Shown: one piece after another, positions 25,584 through 33,726 of the stretch
Position numbering within the stretch: position 1 is the first letter of the stretch
How the letters are laid out: every line of letters starts with the position of its first letter
Source of the DNA: Roseovarius aestuarii
GTDB lineage: Bacteria > Pseudomonadota > Alphaproteobacteria > Rhodobacterales > Rhodobacteraceae
Reading direction: 5' to 3'
DNA: 64,000 nucleotides
Assembly (NCBI GenBank): GCA_027214255.1
Contig: JAPWHL010000001.1
Span: 1-64,000, forward strand
Notes under the pieces: generated by a model
Told to the model about the DNA's origin: nothing
Database searches by the model: none
The model's input: only the letters and a program-made list of their open reading frames with translations
Made by a program: the position numbers and the translations under genes

Positions 25584-26348
25584 TTAGAATATCGATTTAG
25601 TCAGCCTAATCGAATTACTGGAGTTACGAAACAAATGCTTGGGACCTAGCTCAGCTTCCATAACGTCCTTCGGGCTGTCTAGGCCAATCCATTCTCCGTC
25701 ATGATGCGAGGAACTGACCGATTTAGTTTCTATCATCCGCGCCATGGGCTCTTGTTCGAGCATCTCTCGTTCTTCATGGACATAATCCAGTATCGAAGGC
25801 GAGCAAGCATAGAACCCTGCATTGGTTCGGATCGTGGGCATTTGGGGTTTTTCGTTGAAGCGCGTGACGCGCCCATTCTCGGAATGTACGATCCCCCAGG
25901 GAAGCCGCGGAGACACAGTCATAAGCGCGAGTGTACTGGTGCCATTGCGAACGATATCAATGAGTGGTCCCAAAGGCGCGTCCGTAAATACGTCTGAATA
26001 GCTGAGCAACGCACCGCCAGCCATCTCTGATCGGTTTATCGCGAGAAGACGACCGCCGCTGCCAGTATCGTCCCCAGAAAATCGAAGTTCGAATGGCGTG
26101 TAGACGGCAGGTGCCGTCGCAAGAAAGCCCTTGTCGTCCGTCATTCCAAGAGCATCACGCACCATGTGATGATTCTGGCCCGTCAAGACAAGAATGCGGC
26201 TAGCACCTTCGTCAATCAGTTTGGCTGCCGCGCGCAAGACCATCGCAATACCGTTGACTTGCACAACGGGCTTTGGTTTGAAACCAGTTCCGCCAAATCG
26301 AAGGCTCTTGCCCCCCGCAAGGATGATCCCGATCATAGCGTTGTCCAT
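25584..26348 (-). CDS. Sugar-1-phosphate nucleotidyltransferase-like protein
   Basis: The 254-residue protein begins MDNAMIGIILAGGKSLRFGG, the NTP-transferase P-loop (LAGGxxxRFG), followed by KPKPVVQVNGIAMVLRAA and SYSDVFTDAPLG, where D of the YSD/GD motif binds metal. The FNEKP motif (about residue 168) is typical of sugar nucleotidyltransferases such as glucose-1-phosphate cytidylyltransferase. It would make an NDP-sugar for the neighbouring glycan genes. The start overlaps the upstream stop as TGATG, so ATG 26348 is chosen. Confidence 0.8.
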   Translation of the reverse strand: MDNAMIGIILAGGKSLRFGGTGFKPKPVVQVNGIAMVLRAAAKLIDEGASRILVLTGQNHHMVRDALGMTDDKGFLATAPAVYTPFELRFSGDDTGSGGRLLAINRSEMAGGALLSYSDVFTDAPLGPLIDIVRNGTSTLALMTVSPRLPWGIVHSENGRVTRFNEKPQMPTIRTNAGFYACSPSILDYVHEEREMLEQEPMARMIETKSVSSSHHDGEWIGLDSPKDVMEAELGPKHLFRNSSNSIRLTKSIF

Positions 26349-28087
26349 CAGCGGCACAATCTTGCGATCACAACGCAAGCCTTGCCTAAACGTTTCAGGG
26401 GCCACCGCAACAAGCTAAATGCCCTGCCACGACCGCGTAAAGCTAGGTTTACATGCACCAAAACAAAACCCCACAACGCCATGCGCGCCCCAAAAGACGT
26501 CGTATCGATATCAGGATCGATGCGAAACAATCGCGCAACATGGCGCATGAAAAACACTTGCCCCCAAAAAGTCCGTTCTTGGTCAAACATTTTGGCTCTG
26601 TAATATTCGATCGGTGTCTGGTGACGTGACATCACGGTCATATCAATTATTTCGATGTCTCCGTGCCATGCCAATTTCGCGGCTGAAAAATGATCCCACC
26701 CCTCAGGGTCATCGTCAGGAAACAAATCAACGAGTGCGCTGGAGCGGATCAAACCATAGATCCGGGACGCATCCATTTGCAACAACGCGCGCCGCCAACG
26801 TTTGCTCTGAGGGCCTTGTACTGCCTTCAGCCCGTTGCAGGGCCATGTATGGCCAGCGTCATCATAAAGCTCAATGGATCCGCAGCAAACTGCGGCGTTG
26901 GGATTACCTTGCAGTCTACCAACTGCCATCTCAATGAAGTCAGGTGCCCATGTGTCATCTGCTGGAGCGAATAGAAAATAGTCTCCGTCACAGGTTTTTG
27001 CAGCGCGTTCAAAGCTATTCTTGATGTCCACATATTCGTCAAAAGACTGCAAGATAACGCGATTATCACTGGCGGCGATTTTTCTTACAATCTGTGCGGA
27101 TTGATCCGTACTGGCATTGTCGGCGACAACGATTTTTATGTTGCGATAGGTTTGAGCTTGCAAACTCGCGATTGCGGTGCCGATGCTTTTGGCCCCATTA
27201 CGAACAGGCATGCCTACCGAAACAAGAGGAGCCGTCAGCTTCGAATTTCGGGCGTTTTCCACCATGTCGCGCTCTTGATCCAATGCGATCCGTCCGGTCT
27301 TTGAAATGATGCTTTCGGCCTGCGAGCGTGTCATGTCATCAAACCGAGCAGCCGAGTTGAACTTGTCTTTCGGCAGTTCCTCACCCGCGTGAATACCCAG
27401 CCAATCGGCGAGGTCGGACATCACGTCGCGCGGCGCGATGGAAAGATCGTGATATGAAACCAGACGAAAACGGTCACCGAGAACCCGCGCCCAATGTTCA
27501 CTTGGCTTGGAAAATTCAGAATAGCGCACATAGTCCCAAGTTCCGGCCCAGCCTCGCGCCACACGTTCTGGACCAGCAAGAATAGCCTCCTCAAATTCCA
27601 ATGTTTCCCAGCCCAATTGGCGAAACAGCCGATAGTGCGAAAGAATACGTTCGACAGGGTCCCTGACAATGGCAATCGCAAACACAGTTTCGTCAACGAA
27701 ACTGTCGACGTTATGCGCGATAAGGTCGGCTTCACGAAAGTAATTCGGCGTACCATCCATGCGAAACTTTGCAGTTGCGCCTTGTACATACAACTGACGG
27801 TAAGTCTTTTCCTCGGTGATCATCCCCCCCCAGGCCGACTTGGCCTTGCCGTTCAGGTAACGGCATAGGGGCTTAGTAAAGGCGTCATGTTCTGGGCCAT
27901 TAAGCCGCCAGTGGTCCCGCAAATGAAAATGTGGCTCTTCGACAGGTGGAACAAAAACCTCAGGAGACTGCGCAAGGGCAGAAAATAGGTAAGTCGATCC
28001 AGCGCGCGGTGCGCCAAGTACATATAGGTTCGGTCCGTTAGCGATCATCATACCTTGCCAAGTTTGGTTGCGCTCAATACGCTTCAT
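26348..28087 (-). CDS. Sulfotransferase / family-2 glycosyltransferase fusion
   Basis: This 579-residue protein joins two enzyme domains. Residues about 18-265 form a PAPS-type sulfotransferase with the 5'-phosphosulfate loop LGAPRAGSTYLFSAL and the 3'-phosphate-binding segment VRDPVERILSHYRLF. Residues about 285-480 form a GT-A family-2 glycosyltransferase with VSVGMPVRNGAKSIGTAI, VVADNASTDQSA and the DXD-like FAPADDTW. One protein could both transfer a sugar and sulfate a surface glycan. It is followed by a nucleotidyltransferase (TGATG overlap) and divergent from an epimerase. Confidence 0.88.
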   Translation of the reverse strand: MKRIERNQTWQGMMIANGPNLYVLGAPRAGSTYLFSALAQSPEVFVPPVEEPHFHLRDHWRLNGPEHDAFTKPLCRYLNGKAKSAWGGMITEEKTYRQLYVQGATAKFRMDGTPNYFREADLIAHNVDSFVDETVFAIAIVRDPVERILSHYRLFRQLGWETLEFEEAILAGPERVARGWAGTWDYVRYSEFSKPSEHWARVLGDRFRLVSYHDLSIAPRDVMSDLADWLGIHAGEELPKDKFNSAARFDDMTRSQAESIISKTGRIALDQERDMVENARNSKLTAPLVSVGMPVRNGAKSIGTAIASLQAQTYRNIKIVVADNASTDQSAQIVRKIAASDNRVILQSFDEYVDIKNSFERAAKTCDGDYFLFAPADDTWAPDFIEMAVGRLQGNPNAAVCCGSIELYDDAGHTWPCNGLKAVQGPQSKRWRRALLQMDASRIYGLIRSSALVDLFPDDDPEGWDHFSAAKLAWHGDIEIIDMTVMSRHQTPIEYYRAKMFDQERTFWGQVFFMRHVARLFRIDPDIDTTSFGARMALWGFVLVHVNLALRGRGRAFSLLRWPLKRLGKACVVIARLCR

Positions 28088-28109
28088 AAGGCACTTGGGT
28101 GAGGAAACG

Positions 28110-29108
28110 ATGAAAATATTGGTAACGGGTGCTGGAGGTTACATCGGACCGGCAGTCATGTCGGCATTGGAGTCAACGGGTGTTGAGATTAAGGTTTGCG
28201 ATATAGGCTGGTTCAAAGCTGCCCGAGTGCGCACGGGGAAATGGTGCGCAGCGGATCATCCAGACTTCACCACACTTTCTACAGATTTACTGAAACACGT
28301 TGATGCCGTTATTCACTTGGCAGGGTATTCGAACGACCCAATTGGGTACCTTCACCCAGATGAAACCATGCGGCTCAATTTTCACGAAACTATCAGTTTA
28401 GCACAACGCTCACGTGACGCGGGTGTCGGGGTTTTCGTCTTTGCCTCATCGTGCTCGGTTTATGGCGATTCAGGCGATACCGTCATGGACGAAGACCACA
28501 CGCCATCCCCGCTGACTCCCTATGCAAGTTCCAAAGCCTTGGCGGAAGACGCCTTGATTGCTCTTCAGACCAATGATTTTCGGGTCCGCATACTTCGTGG
28601 TGCAACAGCTTTTGGTGCGTCACCAGTTCCGCGCACGGATTTACTGCTGAATGAGCTTTGTGCTCATGCTGCATTGGGACAGAGCGCCACTTTAAGAAGT
28701 ACGGGCGATAGCTGGCGCCCATTTATGCCCGTTGAAGACTTTGCGCGCGCGTTAAGTGCAGCGGCGCTCAACGAGCCCGCGAACATGCAGCAGCGGCCGA
28801 TCTGGAATATTGCCCCGCCCAGAATGCAGATGACTGTTCGCGACGCCGCCAATTTGACAGCCAAGGTTGCAGGCTTGCCTAGCCCAAGTACAGCCGAAGG
28901 TGCCACGCATGACAATCGCAGCTATCGCGTTGACGGAACACGGTTCGCCGATAATTTCCCGATGTTCAGATACACGTCGGATTTCATGGCACAGCTTTCT
29001 GCCTGCATAAAATCCTATTTGGACATTCCAGGGCTTGAAACAGACCTGCAGAACAAGAGGTTTGTCAGGCTTGAGACATTTCGCAGGTCAAGGTGGGTCG
29101 CAGAATGA
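28110..29108 (+). CDS. NAD-dependent nucleotide-sugar epimerase/dehydratase
   Basis: The 332-residue short-chain dehydrogenase-type protein starts MKILVTGAGGYIG (Rossmann GxxGxxG), has AVIHLAGYSNDP, the catalytic Ser in FASSCSVYG and YxxxK as YASSKALAE (about 140-150). Substrate is a nucleotide sugar by family. GAGGAAACG precedes ATG 28110. It is the first of three genes joined by ATGA overlaps with two methyltransferase-type proteins, a module typical of branched or deoxysugar synthesis. Confidence 0.87.
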   Translation: MKILVTGAGGYIGPAVMSALESTGVEIKVCDIGWFKAARVRTGKWCAADHPDFTTLSTDLLKHVDAVIHLAGYSNDPIGYLHPDETMRLNFHETISLAQRSRDAGVGVFVFASSCSVYGDSGDTVMDEDHTPSPLTPYASSKALAEDALIALQTNDFRVRILRGATAFGASPVPRTDLLLNELCAHAALGQSATLRSTGDSWRPFMPVEDFARALSAAALNEPANMQQRPIWNIAPPRMQMTVRDAANLTAKVAGLPSPSTAEGATHDNRSYRVDGTRFADNFPMFRYTSDFMAQLSACIKSYLDIPGLETDLQNKRFVRLETFRRSRWVAE

Positions 29109-30310
29109 GCGTTCAAAATCGAGGGGCTTATGCGTTGGAGCGATGTCGGGCCTGTAAGGGGCCGTTGGTATCGTTTTTGGATCTGGGTGAAAGCCCCATC
29201 GCAAATCAGCTGTTAAAGACCCCACATGAACACGCGGCGTCGTATCCGTTGGGTCTGTCGCGTTGCAGCCAGTGCACTTTGGTCCAGAACACGACATCGT
29301 TGCCGAAGGAACTCCTGTTTGGCGCAGATTACGCCTATATGTCCTCTGTGTCTTCGGCTGTACGCACCAATGCCCAAGACCTAGCGCGGATGGTATCTCG
29401 GCGCATAAAGAGTAATGCAACGGTCTTGGATGTAGGCAGCAATGATGGCACGTTGCAACGTGCATTTCGCGATGAGGGGGTGCCGTGTATCGGCGTTGAC
29501 CCTTCCGATATTCCTGTGAACCATGCGCGCGAAACTGGGGTCACGTCCTATTGTTGCTCTTTTGACAAAAGCGTCGCAGAGACACTCACGCAGGAATACG
29601 GGCAATTTGCAGCAGTGACGATGTCGAACGTTTTGGCGCATGTTGCCGAACCTTTGCATATGCTTCAGGCGGCACGCCGGTCTCTTGATCCCGAAGCCGG
29701 AGTGCTGGTGATCGAAGTTCAGGCGTGGAACGATCTGGTTCAGCTTGGCGCATTTGACATGGTTTATCACGAACATCACTCTCATTTCAGCCTTGGAAGT
29801 GTCGCCCAACTCTTGAAAGCTGCTGAGTTTTCGATCTTCGACGTGCAGACGACACAAGCGCAAGGCGGCAGTTTGCGATTGTGGTGTCGTCCATCCGGGG
29901 AACACGCCGTCGTTGTCAAAGCGATGATTGAGCAGGAAGAAGAACAGCTGCTTGGTGATGAAGCCGTCTTAAACCTTGCGCTGCAAAAATGCCGGGAATC
30001 TGCATCGGAGTTTACAAAGACGATGGGAGGCCGGAATGTCGCGGGATACGGTGCGGCTGCCAAGACGGTAACACTATTGGCTGCCTTGCAATCTGATCTT
30101 GGAATCAAACTTGTCGCTGACAAGGCTCAAACCAAGGTCGGAAAATTTCTGCCCGTCAGCGCAATTCCAATCGTTACGCCCAAACAGATGTTGGAGTCGG
30201 GTGCAGATGTGATCCTTGTCTTTGCATGGAATTTGGCGACTGAAATTTTACCTGAAATGGAAGGGCGTGAAACATGGGTCCCATTCCCAGAATTCCGCAG
30301 ACTTCAATGA
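29105..30310 (+). CDS. Sugar C-methyltransferase-like protein
   Basis: The 401-residue product has the three-part layout of NDP-sugar C-methyltransferases (TylCIII/TcaB9 type): an N-terminal zinc-binding domain CRACKGPL...CSQCTLVQ (about 11-60), a SAM-binding core with VLDVGSNDGTLQRAF (about 104-118) and a C-terminal domain with NVAGYGAAAKTVTLL. The conserved YHEHHSHFS segment is a family hallmark near the active site. It overlaps its neighbours by ATGA at both ends. Confidence 0.87.
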   Translation: MSVQNRGAYALERCRACKGPLVSFLDLGESPIANQLLKTPHEHAASYPLGLSRCSQCTLVQNTTSLPKELLFGADYAYMSSVSSAVRTNAQDLARMVSRRIKSNATVLDVGSNDGTLQRAFRDEGVPCIGVDPSDIPVNHARETGVTSYCCSFDKSVAETLTQEYGQFAAVTMSNVLAHVAEPLHMLQAARRSLDPEAGVLVIEVQAWNDLVQLGAFDMVYHEHHSHFSLGSVAQLLKAAEFSIFDVQTTQAQGGSLRLWCRPSGEHAVVVKAMIEQEEEQLLGDEAVLNLALQKCRESASEFTKTMGGRNVAGYGAAAKTVTLLAALQSDLGIKLVADKAQTKVGKFLPVSAIPIVTPKQMLESGADVILVFAWNLATEILPEMEGRETWVPFPEFRRLQ

Positions 30311-31458
30311 AACTCATATGCCCATGCTGTGGCGAAACAGATATTCACCCGCTGCTGCAAACACCCGCGATACCTGTCAATTCGTGCATTCTGCGATGGT
30401 CTGAACAAGAGTCTCTCGGCTTTCCCCGAAAAGTTATAGACTTGGTTGTGTGCTCGGATTGTGGGTTCTTTTGGAACAGTACCTTTAACGGCAGTCAACT
30501 TCTGTACGATACGGATTATGAATCCACACAGATGCATTCCGACTTCTTCAGAGCGTACCTCGAGCAGACGGCTGTTGATTGGTTGAACGGACTGGATTCA
30601 GAACCTCAAAGCATCCTCGAAGTCGGCTGTGGGCAAGGTGAGTTCCTCGCCGTTCTTGCCGAAAAGACAAACGCGACCTTGCAAGGTTTCGATCCTGCTT
30701 TCCGGCTGCAAGACGCAACATCAGAACGTGTAGTTGCCGATTATTTGCCTGAGGAGCCGACCGCGCAGTTTGATCTGGTCATGAATCGCATGACGCTGGA
30801 ACATATTGCCCGGCCGCTAGACTTCGTTGTTAATCTACGCCGGTGGTTGGCCCCGGGAGGAACCTTGATCACGCAGGTTCCCAATGCCGAACGGATCATT
30901 GCCGACCAGCACGTTTGCGAACTGTTCTATGAACACGTCAACTATTTCACGAAAACCTCGCTCGTTCACTTGCTTGAGCGTGCAGGATTCAAAAGCAATC
31001 GGGTGGAAATCACGTATGACGGTCAAAGTCTTACGGTTTATTCTCGGCTCGATCCGTCCAAAAAACCTGTAACCCACTCAACGGTCTCTGGATTGGAAAA
31101 TAACCTTGGGGCGTCTCTTGCGCGGTTCTCAACGGATTGGAACCGAATTCTTAACGATAGATTGGCGAAGGGGCGTGAGATTTGGTTATGGGGCACCGGA
31201 TCGCGGGCAACAACCTTTTTGGCATTTGCTTGTGAACATGCATCAGTGACAGGCGCCGTTGATATCAACCCAATGCGTGAAGGCAGTTACGTCCTTGGTA
31301 CAGCCTGCCGGACTTTCTTGCCCAAGGCTTTGAAAGGTCGTCAAAACCTGTCCATTGTTGTCATGAATCCGATCTACAAGGACGAAATATCAAAGTCTCT
31401 TTCCGCCCTGTCGGTAGAGGCCGAGTTGCTACTCGTAAGCGATCTTCAACCGCAATAG
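30307..31458 (+). CDS. Zinc-ribbon class I SAM methyltransferase
   Basis: This 383-residue protein has an N-terminal zinc-ribbon (CPCCGETD and CSDCGFFW), a SAM-binding motif ILEVGCGQGEFLAVLAE (about 101-117), the post-motif MNRMTLEHIARP and a C-terminal Rossmann-like half with LWGTGSRATTF. The layout again is that of sugar methyltransferases. The start overlaps the preceding stop (ATGA), which favours 30307 over earlier in-frame codons. It likely acts on the same nucleotide sugar as its neighbour or modifies the finished glycan. Confidence 0.85.
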   Translation: MKLICPCCGETDIHPLLQTPAIPVNSCILRWSEQESLGFPRKVIDLVVCSDCGFFWNSTFNGSQLLYDTDYESTQMHSDFFRAYLEQTAVDWLNGLDSEPQSILEVGCGQGEFLAVLAEKTNATLQGFDPAFRLQDATSERVVADYLPEEPTAQFDLVMNRMTLEHIARPLDFVVNLRRWLAPGGTLITQVPNAERIIADQHVCELFYEHVNYFTKTSLVHLLERAGFKSNRVEITYDGQSLTVYSRLDPSKKPVTHSTVSGLENNLGASLARFSTDWNRILNDRLAKGREIWLWGTGSRATTFLAFACEHASVTGAVDINPMREGSYVLGTACRTFLPKALKGRQNLSIVVMNPIYKDEISKSLSALSVEAELLLVSDLQPQ

Positions 31459-31553
31459 TAAGCACATGTTTGCGAACATATTTGCCGCACTCACCGGGCC
31501 CAAAATATTTGAGCCTTGCCAGACAGAGGTGTCTCCTCGCATGTCTCGACGTA

Positions 31554-32360
31554 TCAGTGCCGCGCAACCCTAAGATAAATCCATGTGCGTAGTTTTCGAT
31601 CCAGAACCAGTAAATTGCCCCATAGGCTTCGCAGAAAGCGACGCTCGCGATGACTTTGTCGATCTGCCTCAACAAGGCTGCCGCCAAGCGCGTTACTGAT
31701 CTCTGCCACCGGGTTGTCGGGGATCGACCAGATGTTCAACCCAAGCTCCCAGAAGTATTTAGCGTCCTCATCGACTTGCCGGAAAATGCGCTTGCGAGAC
31801 AAGAACTTTTGGGCCCCATCGTGTGAGATCAAATAGGCCACCATTCCGGCGCTTGGAGCGCTCCATTTCACTAAATCGACTTCTCGAACCCGCGCACTGC
31901 AAACTGCATTGTTGCGCTTACGTTTCTCGAAATCGAACAGCTTAACCATGTCACGGCCATCACCAAGAAATTCGCGCCAGAATTGGATCGATGCCTCAAC
32001 GATTTTTGGTTTCCGAACGGCAAAATCATCTTCGAAAACTATAGCGGCCGGATGGCCACTTTCAGTAAGGCGCTTCCATGCCATACGATGTGTTGCATAC
32101 ACCGCGATCTCGCTGCGAGAAATGGGGCGTTTCACCCTGCGGCGGTTGGTTTTTGCGTCATAGATCGCGTCAATGCAATCGTCCTCGCTCACGTAGCCAT
32201 CCAGAACTTCGATCTCAATCGGAAGATTGAGGGCCTCCAACTCTGCGCGAGCCGAAAGAACACGTGCGGGGGGAGATTTCCGGCAGGTAATGATCAAGAC
32301 CAAGAGCTCTGTCGTGTTTTGGTCATTTTCGTGCATATTGGGTATCGGTGCTAAGAACAT
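31554..32360 (-). CDS. Family-25 glycosyltransferase
   Basis: The product is up to 268 residues; a second ATG at 32336 would give 260. The GT25 landmarks are ISRSEIAVYATHRMAWKRL (where other members have GExGCxxSH), AIVFEDDFAV (the EDD metal site, about 104-113), and SAGMVAYLISHDGAQKFL. Members add galactose or similar to LPS core or capsule. It converges with the methyltransferase genes and is probably part of the same surface-glycan locus. Confidence 0.85.
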   Translation of the reverse strand: MFLAPIPNMHENDQNTTELLVLIITCRKSPPARVLSARAELEALNLPIEIEVLDGYVSEDDCIDAIYDAKTNRRRVKRPISRSEIAVYATHRMAWKRLTESGHPAAIVFEDDFAVRKPKIVEASIQFWREFLGDGRDMVKLFDFEKRKRNNAVCSARVREVDLVKWSAPSAGMVAYLISHDGAQKFLSRKRIFRQVDEDAKYFWELGLNIWSIPDNPVAEISNALGGSLVEADRQSHRERRFLRSLWGNLLVLDRKLRTWIYLRVARH

Positions 32361-32789
32361 TGGGGCTGCAAAATGAAAATTTTAAATATTTTTTTAGATT
32401 AAACGGCATTCTGCCCAAATGCGAGGCCGCTTCCGACCAAAGATGGACGCCGCCTCAAGAAATGATGGAATTTTCCAATATGTTGCGGCAACAACACTCC
32501 TATTTGCCAGCAGGGTTCTACTTCATTGCGCCAGATCAGTTAGATATTCAGAGATTTTATGAAATCGAGAAGGCCCATAGAGTGGTTTAAGGGGTGTTTT
32601 TCGACACCAAGCCTATACTCGCTGTGTTGCAGCGAATGAGCGGTCTCCACCCGTCGTGTCAATCGACAAAAACCGATCAAAGTGGACGATCGTTACAAGT
32701 GTGGAGAAGGTCCGGTTCGAGCCCAACTTGCAGGAATGCTGCATTGCAGCTAATGTCCGTGACAGCAACTTGACCGAAGTGGTGCGTCT
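32361..32789. other. Intergenic region, possible gene remnant
   Basis: A GTG-started frame of 80 codons (32348-32590) shows locally protein-like text (WTPPQEMMEFSNMLRQQHSYL) but no family and no ribosome site; it may be the tail of a deleted gene. The rest of the region up to 32789 shows nothing clear. Confidence 0.35.
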
Positions 32790-33569
32790 ATGGCGAGTGA
32801 GCAGAGAACACGGACTACCCCCAGTTTTCAAAGACATGCAGCGATCTTTGGAGCGGCGGTTATCGCTCTCGGCTTTGTTCCCGTTCCTTTGACTGACCCA
32901 TCTCTTCCAAGGGCGACTTGGTTCGAATGGATGATAGCTGTCGTGCCGCTGCTGCCGCTCGCAGTCTTGCTACTATCAGCATTGAGTCATCAATGGTTGC
33001 CAGCAGCCTTCGCCAGCCTCTTTGCCATGGTTTTTTGGGGGATCGGGGCTGTGGTTACCTTTGTTATGATGGCGTTGTCCGGCGGCGGAACAGAAATGGT
33101 CATACTGCATGGAGTTGCTCTGACATTGGCATGTGGCACATCCATTTTGTTGGCCTCAGCCATTGGACAAAAAGCTAAATCCATTGCATTCGGTATTTTT
33201 TTGTTCCCGGTAGTGGTTGGAGTTTGGTCGCTTGCGGTGATGCCAATCGCTTACGCAAGTGCCCTCGAAATCTCGTCGGGACGTGCATTCTGCGTTGGTG
33301 AACACAGTCCTACTGAGAATGAGTTGAGATCCATCAGTGGACTGCGCGGTTTGTCTTTTTACACGACACGGTCAGGTAACAAAATTGGAGATACTTGGTA
33401 CTTTCATGGACTGTTGCTAGTGGAAAAAACTGGTGCTCAAGGCGTGTACAACTGGTCTCCGCGCCATATGCAATTTCAAGCTGTCGAGCGGCCCGATTTA
33501 CTTTTTGCAAACCCGCTAGCAGCGTGTGCACCTAGGAAAGAGTTTTTCCAACAGCTCGGCATATTCTAA
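32790..33569 (+). CDS. Multi-pass membrane protein of unknown function
   Basis: This 259-residue protein has about five hydrophobic segments (about 17-36, 45-64, 70-94, 104-125, 130-155), then a soluble C-terminal part of about 100 residues with two cysteines (GRAFCVGE, AACAPRKE) that could form a disulfide in the periplasm. ATG 32790 is the first in-frame start; the ribosome site is weak. No family is recognised. It stands between the glycan genes and a sensor kinase, with a low G+C content like its surroundings. Confidence 0.6.
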   Translation: MASEQRTRTTPSFQRHAAIFGAAVIALGFVPVPLTDPSLPRATWFEWMIAVVPLLPLAVLLLSALSHQWLPAAFASLFAMVFWGIGAVVTFVMMALSGGGTEMVILHGVALTLACGTSILLASAIGQKAKSIAFGIFLFPVVVGVWSLAVMPIAYASALEISSGRAFCVGEHSPTENELRSISGLRGLSFYTTRSGNKIGDTWYFHGLLLVEKTGAQGVYNWSPRHMQFQAVERPDLLFANPLAACAPRKEFFQQLGIF

Positions 33570-33603
33570 CGATCTCGACAGGTTAAACGGACATTTGGAC
33601 AGC

Positions 33604-33639
33604 GCGGCTAACGGCAGCTTCGTCCCGCAAAGCCGACAT
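33604..33639. repeat. Possible degenerate relative of the dispersed repeat
   Basis: The segment gcagcttcgtcccgcaaagc followed by cgacat resembles the 13886-13915 element in order and composition. It lies in the 157-base gap between the unknown membrane gene and the sensor kinase. The match is weak. Confidence 0.35.
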
Positions 33640-33726
33640 CGGTGTTAAGGGCAACGCATGTCGGGAACTGCCCTATAGCCGCCATTTGATCACAATGGAT
33701 CGAATGTCCGGTTGTACATACTCGCT

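Noticed and set aside
32711..32725. ggttcgagccc resembling a tRNA T-arm in the gap before the unknown membrane gene
   Set aside because: No cloverleaf can be folded from the flanking 80 bases and there is no CCA-adjacent acceptor stem.
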